Origin: Arenimonas metalli CF5-1
GTDB lineage: Bacteria > Pseudomonadota > Gammaproteobacteria > Xanthomonadales > Xanthomonadaceae
DNA: 64,000 nt
Assembly (NCBI RefSeq): GCF_000747155.1
Contig: NZ_AVCK01000012.1
Location: forward strand, 124,001-188,000
Direction: 5' to 3'
Below the pieces are notes generated by a model that saw only the letters and a list, made by a program, of their open reading frames with translations, was not told the DNA's origin and did not search any database. Shown piece after piece: positions 18,308 through 32,440 of the stretch. Positions within the stretch are counted from its first letter, which is position 1. Every line of letters begins with the position of its first letter. Both the position numbers and the translations under genes were made by a program.

Positions 18308-18335
18308 CTTGAAGGCCCGACCCGCAGCCCCACTT
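18308..18335 (+). promoter_or_regulatory. Sigma32 (heat-shock) promoter for dnaK
   Basis: CTTGAA at 18308-18313 and CCCCACTT at 18328-18335 are separated by 14 bases, the same spacing as the grpE site. It lies between grpE and dnaK, 56 bases before the dnaK ATG. Confidence 0.78.
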
Positions 18336-18391
18336 TAGAACCATCCGCGGCCCACGCCGCAGCCAACACCAAAAAATTACGGAGCATCCCC

Positions 18392-20311
<1,920 letters not shown>

Positions 20312-20320
20312 TGCGTCCGT

Positions 20321-20344
20321 CCCGCATGCCTCCGGGCATGCGGG
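20321..20344 (+). terminator. Hairpin between dnaK and dnaJ (possible attenuator)
   Basis: A perfect 10-bp stem, CCCGCATGCC with GGCATGCGGG around the tetraloop TCCG, starts ten bases after the dnaK stop. There is no T run, so it may protect the dnaK 3' end or reduce read-through into dnaJ rather than terminate fully. Confidence 0.55.
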
Positions 20345-20418
20345 CTGGCTGCCCGCGTCGGGCCGGTGATTCCGGCGGGCGCGGGCGCTTTGTTGTCAGG
20401 GGTTGAGCAGGATTTCCG

Positions 20419-21543
20419 ATGAGCAAGCGTGACTACTACGAAGTGCTGGGCGTGGCCCGCAACGCGACCGAGGACGAGCTGAAGAAGGCTTACCGGCGCG
20501 CCGCCCAAAAGCACCACCCCGACCGCAACCCCGGCGACGCCTCGGCCGAAGCCGCCTTCAAGGAGGCGAAAGAGGCCTACGAGGTGCTGTCCGACGGCGG
20601 CAAGCGCCGCATGTACGACCAGCACGGGCACCGCGCCTTCGAGCACGGCATGGGCGGCGGCAACGGCGGCGCCGGCTTCGGCGACGTCAACGACATCTTC
20701 GGCGACATCTTCGGCGACATCTTCGGCGGTGGCCGCCAGCGCGGCCCGCGCCGCGGCGCCGACCTGCGCTACGTGATCGAACTGGACCTCGAGGAGGCCG
20801 TGTTCGGCGTCGAGAAGCGCATCGACGTGCCCACCCTGGTGGCCTGCCGGCCCTGCGACGGCAGCGGCGCCGAGGACGGCAAGGCCGAGCGCTGCAAGAC
20901 CTGCCAGGGCCACGGCCAGGTGCGCATGCAGCGCGGCATCTTCGCGGTGCAGCAGGCCTGCCCGAGTTGCGGCGGCCGCGGCCAGACCATCGCCAAGCCC
21001 TGCAAGACCTGCCACGGCAACGGCCGCGTGCAGGAAGACAAGGTGCTGCAGGTCAAGATCCCCGCGGGCGTCGACAACGGCGACCGCATCCGCCTCTCCG
21101 GCGAAGGCGAGGCCGGTCCCCCGGGCGGTCCGCCGGGCGACCTGTACGTGGAAGTGAGCGTGCGCGAGCACCCGATCTTCCAGCGCGACGGCAACGACCT
21201 TTACTGCGAAGTGCCGGTGCGCTTCTCGCAGGCGGCGCTGGGCGCCGACATCGTGGTGCCCACGCTCGACGGCGAGGCCCTGATCAAGGTGCCGCTCGAG
21301 ACCCAGACCGGCAAGCAGTTCCGCCTGCGCGGCAAGGGCGTCAAGTCGGTGCGCAGCCACAGCCACGGCGACCTGCTGTGCCGCGTGGTGGTGGAAACGC
21401 CGGTGAACCTGACGGCGCGCCAGCGCGATCTGCTCAAGGAATTCGAGGCGACCTTCGAGGGCGAGCACGGGGCGCGGCATTCGCCGCGGTCCAGCGGTTT
21501 CCTCGATGGCGTCAAGGCGTTCTGGGATCGAATGACTTCGTGA
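20419..21543 (+). CDS. dnaJ: Co-chaperone DnaJ (Hsp40)
   Basis: This type I Hsp40 has 374 residues. It has a J domain (residues 1-70) with the HPD motif in HHPDRNPG, a Gly/Phe-rich linker with repeated [13 protein letters not shown], and four zinc-finger repeats ([32 protein letters not shown]). Two beta-barrel substrate domains follow. It stimulates the DnaK ATPase and delivers clients. No separate sigma32 site was found in the 107 bases after dnaK, so it probably depends on read-through past the hairpin. Confidence 0.98.
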   Translation: MSKRDYYEVLGVARNATEDELKKAYRRAAQKHHPDRNPGDASAEAAFKEAKEAYEVLSDGGKRRMYDQHGHRAFEHGMGGGNGGAGFGDVNDIFGDIFGDIFGGGRQRGPRRGADLRYVIELDLEEAVFGVEKRIDVPTLVACRPCDGSGAEDGKAERCKTCQGHGQVRMQRGIFAVQQACPSCGGRGQTIAKPCKTCHGNGRVQEDKVLQVKIPAGVDNGDRIRLSGEGEAGPPGGPPGDLYVEVSVREHPIFQRDGNDLYCEVPVRFSQAALGADIVVPTLDGEALIKVPLETQTGKQFRLRGKGVKSVRSHSHGDLLCRVVVETPVNLTARQRDLLKEFEATFEGEHGARHSPRSSGFLDGVKAFWDRMTS

Positions 21544-21552
21544 GGGAAGAAA

Positions 21553-21631
21553 AAGGAGATAGTGGAGAGGAGTTAGGAGTTAGTAAAAGCCTGCTTCCCA
21601 CTACCTTCTAACTCCTCTTCACTATTTCCTC
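21553..21631. repeat. Purine-rich imperfect inverted repeat after dnaJ
   Basis: Arms of 32 bases (21553-21584 and 21600-21631), rich in AGGAGTTAG-type sequence on one strand, are separated by 15 bases. The low G+C content and purine/pyrimidine strand bias contrast with the surroundings. Confidence 0.7.
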
Positions 21632-21652
21632 GCTCCAGCGGTCACCACGAAA

Positions 21653-21677
21653 AACGCCCGGCCAAAAGCCGGGCGTT
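21653..21677. terminator. Bidirectional hairpin terminator between dnaJ and the M48 protease gene
   Basis: AACGCCCGGC at 21653-21662 pairs with GCCGGGCGTT at 21668-21677 over the loop CAAAA. It lies between convergent genes and is flanked by short A and T runs. Confidence 0.75.
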
Positions 21678-21701
21678 CCGTTTCCAGTCAGCTGGCACGA
21701 C

Positions 21702-22541
21702 TCAGCGCGGGCGGTACATGCGATCCGGCGCCGGCGCCGCGGCGTAGGCATCCAGCTTCGTGCCCACGCGGGCTTCCAGCATCTCGAGGCGGCTGGCCGC
21801 GGTCGGGTGCGTGGAGAACATCAGCGCCATCGCGCGGTCCTGCGGGCCGCTGGCGTCGAGCGTCTGCAGCACGCCGGCCATCGCGAACGGGTTGTAGCCG
21901 GCGCGCGCGGCGATCACCATGCCGTGCGAATCGGCCTGGTATTCGTCCTGCTTGTCCAGGCCGCGGGCCAGCACCTGGGTGCCGGCCGCGAAGGCCTTGC
22001 CACCGAAGCGGCGCACCAGCGCGTTGTCGCTGCGACCCGTGGCTTCGCTGGCCATCTCGTTGGCGAAGTCCTGGCCCATGGCCTTCTGGATCGCCTTGAC
22101 CTGGTGCTTCTCGACCACGTGCGAGATCTCGTGCGCCAGCACCGCGGCCAGCTCCGATTCGTCGCGCAGGCGGTCGTACAGGCCGGCGGTGATGACGATG
22201 GTGCCGCCCGGCATCGCGAACGCGTTCACGTCCGAGCTGTCGATGACGCCGAAGCGCCAGGGCAGGTCCGGCCGCTCGGTGTGCATCGCCAGCCAGCTGC
22301 CGACGCGGTTGACGTAGCGCTGCAGCGCCTCGTCGCGCACCAGCGGCGCGGCGCCGAACACGTTCGCGGCGATGCCGCGGCCGAGCTCGATCTCTTCCTC
22401 GGTGGTGATGTCCTTCTGGGCCTCGGCGGCGCGCTTGCCGATGCGCAGCAGGTTCTCGGCGTCGCCCAGGCGGCCGAAGCCGGCGGCCGGGGCGGACAGT
22501 GCCAGCGCGAGCGCGGCGGCGATCAGGAGACGGGCGTTCAT
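21702..22541 (-). CDS. Exported M48-family metalloprotease
   Basis: The 279-residue protein has an N-terminal signal peptide (MNARLLIAAALALALSAPAA) and an M48 zinc-protease domain with HEISHVVEKH near residue 135 and the third-ligand region DKQDEYQADSHG. It resembles the periplasmic, BepA/LoiP-like M48C proteases but lacks a TPR part. The start at 22541 overlaps the stop of the upstream SH3-domain gene by four bases (ATGA), so both are probably made together. Its substrate is unknown; cell-envelope protein quality control is a family-based guess. Confidence 0.88.
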   Translation of the reverse strand: MNARLLIAAALALALSAPAAGFGRLGDAENLLRIGKRAAEAQKDITTEEEIELGRGIAANVFGAAPLVRDEALQRYVNRVGSWLAMHTERPDLPWRFGVIDSSDVNAFAMPGGTIVITAGLYDRLRDESELAAVLAHEISHVVEKHQVKAIQKAMGQDFANEMASEATGRSDNALVRRFGGKAFAAGTQVLARGLDKQDEYQADSHGMVIAARAGYNPFAMAGVLQTLDASGPQDRAMALMFSTHPTAASRLEMLEARVGTKLDAYAAAPAPDRMYRPR

Positions 22542-23077
22542 CGGTTCCTCCGGCGGCTGCTGCGTTCTTCCTTGAGGTAGGCCACCTGGTGGGTGGCCAG
22601 CGGGACTTCGGCGGCGAAGCCATTGGCCTCGCCCGGCGAGGCCGCGTACTCGTCGAGCAGCGCGACGTCGGCGTGGTTGGCCGAGGCCGACATCAGCTCT
22701 TCCGCCGACAGGCCCTTGACCGCCGTGGCGACCGAGGAGCCGCGCGAACCGGTCTTGAACACCGCGGCGAGCTGGTCGCTGCTGCCGGCGTTGCCCTGGC
22801 CCGCGCCGGTGCGCAGGTTGAGGATGCGGGCCCAGCCTTCCTGGCCGTCCTCGGTCTTCAGCCCGGCCCACGCGCCCTGGCGCGCGGTGATCTCGACCGG
22901 CTGCTGCGCGGCCAGCTTGCCGATAACATCGGCCGAGGCCAGCGGCTCGCTGCGCAGCTCGGTGGCCCGGAGCACGGTGCCCGATTCGGCCATCACGGCG
23001 CCGGCGGCGAGCGCGGCCGCCAGCGCCAGCGCCAACACGCGCGGCCGGGGGGATTGGGGTGGGCGGAGCGGTTTCAT
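22538..23077 (-). CDS. Exported SH3-domain protein of unknown function
   Basis: The 179-residue protein has a basic start and a hydrophobic signal core (VLALALAAALAAGAVMAES). The following 60 residues resemble a bacterial SH3 (SH3b) domain: VLRATELRSEPLASADVIG, then WAGLKTEDGQEGWARILNL. The remainder contains SRGSSVATAVKGLSAEEL and a C-terminal stretch ending in RSSRRRNR. It lies between a cyclase gene and an M48 protease gene and is translationally coupled to the latter. A shared role in the envelope is likely but unproven. Confidence 0.78.
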   Translation of the reverse strand: MKPLRPPQSPRPRVLALALAAALAAGAVMAESGTVLRATELRSEPLASADVIGKLAAQQPVEITARQGAWAGLKTEDGQEGWARILNLRTGAGQGNAGSSDQLAAVFKTGSRGSSVATAVKGLSAEELMSASANHADVALLDEYAASPGEANGFAAEVPLATHQVAYLKEERSSRRRNR

Positions 23078-23092
23078 GGGCGATCCTCTCGA

Positions 23093-24928
23093 TCAGTGTT
23101 GCGTGGGGTCTTGCATGGGTTCGTACAGCTCCACCGGCTGCTCCCGTCCCTTGACGTGGAACTGGCCGCGGTGGATGAACTTCAGGCCCTGGCCGTCGCC
23201 GCCGCAGCCGGTGCGGGTGGCGTCTGAAACCAGCACGCGGGCCACGCCCTTGGTGGCGCTCTCGATCCGGCTGGCCAGGTTCACGGTGTCGCCGATGGCG
23301 GTGTACTCCATCCGCGAGTCGCTGCCAAGGAAGCCGACCACGGCCGGCCCGGTGTGCAGGCCGATGCCGATGTCGAAATCGCCGAGGCCTTCGCCGCCCG
23401 CCGCCAGTTCGCGCTTGAAGTCGTCCAGCGCCTGGGTCATCTCGATCGCCGCGGCCACCGCGCGCGAGGCGTGGCCCGGTGTATCGGTGGGCGCGTTCCA
23501 GAAGGCCATCACCGCGTCGCCGATGAATTTGTCGAGCGTGCCGCCGTGCCGGAAGATCACGTCCACCTGGCGCGAGAAGTAGCGATTCAGCAGGTGCACC
23601 ACCTGCTCGGGCGTGCGCGTTTCAGACAGCGTGGTGAAGCCGCGGATGTCGGAGAACAGGATCGTGATTTCGCGCGCCACCGGCTTCTGGTCGCGGGCCA
23701 GCTCGCCGGTTTCCACCAGGCCGGCGACGACGCGCGGGTCCAGGAAGCGCCCGAAGATGCCGATCGTGGCCTCGCGCTCGCGCCGCTCCAGCCACTGCGC
23801 CTGCAGGGTGAACATGCCGAACGCGAGCCACGCCAGCAGCAGCGCCGCGCCTACCGGCGCGTAGCGCTCGGCGCCGAGCAGCGCGTAGCTGGCGGCCATC
23901 GCGGCCAGCGTGGCCGCGCCCAGGCCGAGGCCGAGCGCCAGCGGACTGAGCCGGCGCCGGAAGCCCAGCGTGATCGCCAACGCGAGCAGGCCGGCCAGCG
24001 GCCAGCGGCTGGGCAGGTCGCGCAGCCAGTCGCCGGCGAGCAGGTTGGCCAGCGCGGTGGTCGGTACCAGCACGCCTTCGGTCTGCGCCGTCAGCGGCGT
24101 CGGCCGCATGTCGTTCAGGCCGGTGGCGGTGGCACCGATGACCACGATGCGGCCGGTCAGCGTGGGCCCGATCTTCGGCTCGCGCGCGCCGAGGTCCTCG
24201 AACAGGTCCGAATAGGAAATCGTGCGCGGCGGCTGGCCGTGCCAGTTCAGGCGGATGCGCTGGTCCGGGGGCAGGTTCGCACCGCTGAAGCGGGCGATGC
24301 TCGCGCCCATGTAGGGGATGCGCCAGCCGCCGGTTTCGTCGTAGAGCCGGTAGTGACGCCCGAGGCCGTCCGGGTCGGCTTCGAAGTTGACCAGGCCGCC
24401 CTGCCAGTTGCGCTCATCGAGCACGTGGGGAAGCACCAGCACTGGCGCCGGCTCGGTCGAGGCCGGGTTGACCTGGACCGCGCCAAGCGAAGGCGGCAGC
24501 AGGTGCATCGGGTGCGGGTTTCCGTCGGGCATGCGCTGGGTCGGGAAGAAAAGATTGTCCTGCGTGAGCGCGATCTCGCGCAGCACGCGGTCGTTGTCGG
24601 GCTGGAAGCTGTCGCGCTCGTTGAATAGAACGTCGAACGCCACCGCTTTCGGACGCCAGCGGGCCAGGCCTTCGATCAGCTCGCCGTGCACCGAGCGCGG
24701 CCAGGGCCAGGGGCCGGCAAGCTGCTCCAGGCCTTCGAGGCTGTACTGGTCGATAGCGACCAGCACGATGTCGTCCGGCGGTGCGCGCCCGGTGGAATGC
24801 CAGCGCAGCGTCACGTCGCCCAGGGCGTTGTCGGCGCGTTCGAGGATGCCGGCGAGCCAGAGCGCCGCGGCCAGCAGCACCAGGGCCAGCAGCGGCAAGC
24901 GGAGCGGGGCGGGCTTGGCCTGGGGCAT
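23093..24928 (-). CDS. CHASE2-domain adenylate/guanylate cyclase
   Basis: The protein has about 611 residues and is anchored in the inner membrane. A first helix (residues 8-28) leads to a periplasmic CHASE2 sensor domain (about 35-300, with DIVLVAIDQYSLE and IVVIGATATGLND). Three more helices occupy about 308-378, and a class III cyclase domain follows. Metal-binding D427 (LFSDIRGF) and D471 (FIGDAVMAFW) and the base-selecting Lys467 (TLDKF) are present, favouring ATP as substrate and cAMP as product. Start 24928 (MPQAKPAPLR) is preferred over 25048, which would run through the dapB start. It stands 15 bases upstream of the SH3 gene on the same strand. Confidence 0.88.
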   Translation of the reverse strand: MPQAKPAPLRLPLLALVLLAAALWLAGILERADNALGDVTLRWHSTGRAPPDDIVLVAIDQYSLEGLEQLAGPWPWPRSVHGELIEGLARWRPKAVAFDVLFNERDSFQPDNDRVLREIALTQDNLFFPTQRMPDGNPHPMHLLPPSLGAVQVNPASTEPAPVLVLPHVLDERNWQGGLVNFEADPDGLGRHYRLYDETGGWRIPYMGASIARFSGANLPPDQRIRLNWHGQPPRTISYSDLFEDLGAREPKIGPTLTGRIVVIGATATGLNDMRPTPLTAQTEGVLVPTTALANLLAGDWLRDLPSRWPLAGLLALAITLGFRRRLSPLALGLGLGAATLAAMAASYALLGAERYAPVGAALLLAWLAFGMFTLQAQWLERREREATIGIFGRFLDPRVVAGLVETGELARDQKPVAREITILFSDIRGFTTLSETRTPEQVVHLLNRYFSRQVDVIFRHGGTLDKFIGDAVMAFWNAPTDTPGHASRAVAAAIEMTQALDDFKRELAAGGEGLGDFDIGIGLHTGPAVVGFLGSDSRMEYTAIGDTVNLASRIESATKGVARVLVSDATRTGCGGDGQGLKFIHRGQFHVKGREQPVELYEPMQDPTQH

Positions 24929-25038
24929 GCGGGTCTCGGCGGCTCGGGTGCAGCGCAGCGTAGCAGTTCGATTCCCGGCCCCGCAGCGCCCCGCGCCGGC
25001 GATTGCCTGCCTCCGGGCGCATCGGCTAGCGTGGCGGC

Positions 25039-25770
25039 ATGAGTACACCCGTTCGATTGATCATCCATGGTGCCTCCGGCCGCATGGGCCGCGCGCTGCT
25101 GCGCCTGGCCGCGGAGGACGCCCGCCTGTTCGTGGTCGCCGCCGTCACCGGCAGTGGCCGCGCCCCGGAGGAAGCCCGCGACACGCCGGTGCTGGCCGCC
25201 GACGCGCTGGCCAAGGCACCGCCCTTCGACGTGGCCATCGATTTCAGCCAGCCGGCGGGCTTTGAGGCGGTCCTGGGCCTGTGCCAGGAACGTGGCGCAG
25301 CCCTGGTCAGCGGCACCACCGGGCTGTCGGCCGATCAGTTCGCGGCCCTGGATGCCGCCGGCCGGCGCATCCCGGTGCTGTGGGCCGCCAATTTCAGCGC
25401 CGGCGTGGCCGTGCTGGCCGAACTGGTGCGGCAGGCCGCCGCGGCGCTGCCGGGCTGGGACGCCGACGTGGTCGAGGCCCACCACGTGCACAAGAAAGAT
25501 GCGCCCTCGGGCACGGCCCTGCAGCTGGGCGCGGCGGTGGCGGCCGGGCGCGGCCGCGGGCCGGCCTATGCCAGCCTGCGCGCCGGCGACATCGTCGGCG
25601 AGCACACCGTCCAGCTGGCGGGCCCGGGCGAGCGGCTGGAGCTCATCCACCGCGCCACCAACCGCGACATCTTCGCCCGCGGGGCGCTGGAAGCCGCGCT
25701 GCGCCTGGCCCGGCTGGGCCCGGGGCGGCATGAGTTCGGGCGCCTGATGCTGCCCGGCGCGGGGCGCTGA
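25039..25770 (+). CDS. dapB: 4-hydroxy-tetrahydrodipicolinate reductase
   Basis: This 243-residue enzyme of lysine/diaminopimelate synthesis has the Rossmann motif GASGRMGRAL at the N-terminus, SGTTG in the middle, and the catalytic region VEAHHVHKKDAPSGTAL with the His pair and Lys. It is shorter than the E. coli enzyme (about 270), as is common in this family. It is divergent from the cyclase gene by 110 bases and upstream of carA, the order seen in Xanthomonas. Confidence 0.94.
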   Translation: MSTPVRLIIHGASGRMGRALLRLAAEDARLFVVAAVTGSGRAPEEARDTPVLAADALAKAPPFDVAIDFSQPAGFEAVLGLCQERGAALVSGTTGLSADQFAALDAAGRRIPVLWAANFSAGVAVLAELVRQAAAALPGWDADVVEAHHVHKKDAPSGTALQLGAAVAAGRGRGPAYASLRAGDIVGEHTVQLAGPGERLELIHRATNRDIFARGALEAALRLARLGPGRHEFGRLMLPGAGR

Positions 25771-25815
25771 GCCGGGGCAGGGGCCGCGGCGTTTCCCTTT
25801 TGCCGCCCGTGTCGC

Positions 25816-25871
25816 TAAAATTCCGGCTCGCCTGAACCCTCGCCCGTACGGACACGGTCAACCCCTGTCCG
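25816..25871 (+). promoter_or_regulatory. carA leader: candidate -10 and leader hairpin
   Basis: TAAAAT at 25816-25821 could be a -10 hexamer; no good -35 was found. Downstream, CGGACA (25849-25854) pairs with TGTCCG (25866-25871), extended across a 2-base bulge by CCCG (25843-25846) and CGGG (25872-25875). This lies 50 bases before the carA start. Confidence 0.35.
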
Positions 25872-25924
25872 CGGGTGCTCGCACATCCAGCGAACGGGTT
25901 CCCCCATCGCAAGGCGATTAGCCC

Positions 25925-27052
<1,128 letters not shown>

Positions 27053-27090
27053 GCCGCCGGCCTCCCCAGACCACCGACCGAGGACCCGAC

Positions 27091-27747
27091 ATGACCCGCA
27101 TCGCCCGTCGCCGCCTGATCGCCCTGATGCTGTCCGCCGCCGGCTGCCTCGCGGCCCTGTCTGCCTTCGCCCAGTCGTCCGGCGACCGGGTCGCCCGCTT
27201 GACCGACCTGGTGGTCCAGACCGTGCCCATGGGCGAGATCTTCGAGACGCTCGCCGCCACCAGCTCCGACTGGCCCCTGCAGGAGAAGCCGGGCGCGGTT
27301 AGCGCAGGCCAGCTGGCCTGCCTGCGCGACGAGCTCAGCGAAGCCGGCTACCGCCGCATGAAGCGCACCGAGGTGGTTGCCTACGTCGCCGAGAACCCGG
27401 GCCAGGCCGACGCGGACATCGCCGTGCTCGAGGATGGAGGCGCGAGAATGATGAGCCGGTTGATGATGGCCGGCGTCGAACAGGAGCGCAGCGGCGTGCC
27501 GGTCGACGAGGCGACGATCATGGGCGAGTCCAGCCCGGAGGAACTGGCGGCCTTCATGCAGATGATGACCGCGCCGGACCAAACCGGGCTCCGTAAGCTG
27601 CTGGGCATCGGCAACGCCTACGCCGCCGAGCGGTCCGCCGAGGAGAACGAGTCCGCCGGCGAGGACGCCGGTGCCGACCTGGCCACGCGGGTCATGATGA
27701 AAGCGATGTCGAACTGCGACGTGCCCGTCAACGTGCTGTTCGAATAA
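27091..27747 (+). CDS. Exported protein of unknown function between carA and carB
   Basis: The 218-residue protein has a clear signal peptide (basic MTRIARRRL, hydrophobic core, cleavage after AFAQS). The mature part is helical and acidic, with two Cys (in QLACLRDEL and [10 protein letters not shown]) that might form a disulfide. A low-complexity stretch rich in Glu, Ala and Gly ([13 protein letters not shown]) sits near residue 190. No family was recognised. It starts 38 bases after carA and ends 46 bases before carB, so it is probably co-transcribed with carbamoyl-phosphate synthase genes, although an exported protein has no obvious part in that pathway. Confidence 0.75.
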   Translation: MTRIARRRLIALMLSAAGCLAALSAFAQSSGDRVARLTDLVVQTVPMGEIFETLAATSSDWPLQEKPGAVSAGQLACLRDELSEAGYRRMKRTEVVAYVAENPGQADADIAVLEDGGARMMSRLMMAGVEQERSGVPVDEATIMGESSPEELAAFMQMMTAPDQTGLRKLLGIGNAYAAERSAEENESAGEDAGADLATRVMMKAMSNCDVPVNVLFE

Positions 27748-27793
27748 GCACGCCCCAGCCCTCCCCGATCCAAAGCCTTCCCAGAGTGACGAA

Positions 27794-31032
<3,239 letters not shown>

Positions 31033-31036
<4 letters not shown>

Positions 31037-31509
31037 TTGCACCCCTGACCACGAAGGGCGCCCAGCGCCTGCGGGGCGAGCTCGAGGAGCTCAAGTCGGT
31101 GAAGCGCCCGGCGGTGATCGCCGCGATCGCCGAGGCCCGCGCCCACGGCGACCTCAAGGAGAACGCCGAGTACCACGCGGCCCGCGAGCAGCAGGGCTTC
31201 ATCGAGGGCCGGATCCAGGAGCTGGAGTTCGTGCTCTCGCACTGCCAGCTGATCGACGTGGCCAGCCTCAACGCCGGCACCCGCGTGGTGTTCGGCGCCA
31301 CCGTCGAGCTGGCCGACTGCGACAGCGGCGACGAGGTGACCTACCAGATCGTGGGTGACCTGGAAGCCGACATCAAGCAGGGCCTGATCTCGATTTCCTC
31401 GCCGCTGGCGCGCGCGCTGATCGGCAAGCACGAGGGCGACACGGTCACCATCCAGGCGCCCGCGGGCGCCCGCGATTTCGACATCGTCGCCGTCCGCTAC
31501 GAGGGCTGA
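31033..31509 (+). CDS. greA: Transcription elongation factor GreA
   Basis: The 158-residue factor rescues backtracked RNA polymerase by stimulating transcript cleavage. The N-terminal coiled coil carries the tip acidic residues ([14 protein letters not shown]) and the C-terminal FKBP-like domain has [17 protein letters not shown] and [17 protein letters not shown] 31033 overlaps the carB stop; the frame open from 30997 lies inside carB. The carB-greA-rpfE-recJ order is that of the Xanthomonas rpf region. Confidence 0.96.
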
Positions 31510-31513
31510 GGCC

Positions 31514-32440
31514 GTGGCCGCGCCCGCGATGCCCGGGGCGGTGCCGGCGCTGGCGGTGCTGCTGCCCGAGCGCCGCCGCTTCGCCGGCCAGCCGCTGGGC
31601 GAGGCCTTCGGAAACGCGCTGGCCCGCGCCGATGCGTTGCCCGACGCCGAGCCGGGGGAGCGCGCCCAACTGCTGCGCTGTTTCGACCTGTTGCCGCGCG
31701 GCTGGCCCATGGCCGCGATCACCCGCCAGCGCGACGCGGGTGACGCCGTGCTGCACCAGTGGCTGCGCGCCGACCCGGCGCACGTGCGGCCCGACATGAC
31801 CGGCGCACGCGTGCTGGCCATCGGCGAACTCGGGCTGTCGCAGGCCGAGGCCGACGCGCTCGTCGCGCCGCTGCGGCCGCTGTTCGGCGACACCGGCTTC
31901 CAGGTGTCGGCACCGACGCCGTCGCGCTGGTACGTGGCGCTGCCGATCGAAGCGCGCGTCCCCGCGTTCTCGCCGCCCGAGGCGGTGCTGGGCGACGACC
32001 TGTTCTCGCATCTGCCGGATGGCCCCGAGGGCCGCCGCTGGCGCGCGCTGCTCAACGAGGCGCAGGTACTGCTGCACAACCATCCGGTCAATGCGGCGCG
32101 CGTCGCCGCCGGCAGGCCGCCGGTGAACAGCCTGTGCTTCTGGGGCGCCGGCAGGCTGCCCGACCACGTGCGCACGCCCTTCGCCGCGGTGGCCAGCGAG
32201 GACGCCGAGCTGCTGTCGCTGGCCGCGCTGGCCGGCATCGGCGCGAATGGCGACGGCCCGCAGCTGCTCGATTTGCGCCGCGCGCGCGACTGGGCCGCGG
32301 TGGCGTCACGGCTGCAGCCCGCGCTGGCCGGCCTCGGCAGCGAGGCCATGCGGCTGGACTTCGCCGATGGCGCCGGCTTCTTGCTGCGCGCCGGCCAGCG
32401 CTGGCGATTCTGGCGCCGTCCGATGGCGCGGCTGGCGTGA
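31514..32440 (+). CDS. rpfE: RpfE-like protein (phosphoglycerate mutase-like relatives)
   Basis: The protein has about 308 residues and starts with GTG 31514, four bases after greA. It has no clear catalytic motif of standard phosphoglycerate mutases; recognisable blocks are MTGARVLAIGELGLSQAEAD, SRWYVALP, GDDLFSHLP and LLHNHPVNAARVAAGRPPVN. Position between greA and recJ, length and these blocks fit RpfE of Xanthomonas, first named for an effect on extracellular enzyme and polysaccharide production. Its biochemical role is unknown. Its stop overlaps the recJ GTG start. Confidence 0.75.
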   Translation: MAAPAMPGAVPALAVLLPERRRFAGQPLGEAFGNALARADALPDAEPGERAQLLRCFDLLPRGWPMAAITRQRDAGDAVLHQWLRADPAHVRPDMTGARVLAIGELGLSQAEADALVAPLRPLFGDTGFQVSAPTPSRWYVALPIEARVPAFSPPEAVLGDDLFSHLPDGPEGRRWRALLNEAQVLLHNHPVNAARVAAGRPPVNSLCFWGAGRLPDHVRTPFAAVASEDAELLSLAALAGIGANGDGPQLLDLRRARDWAAVASRLQPALAGLGSEAMRLDFADGAGFLLRAGQRWRFWRRPMARLA

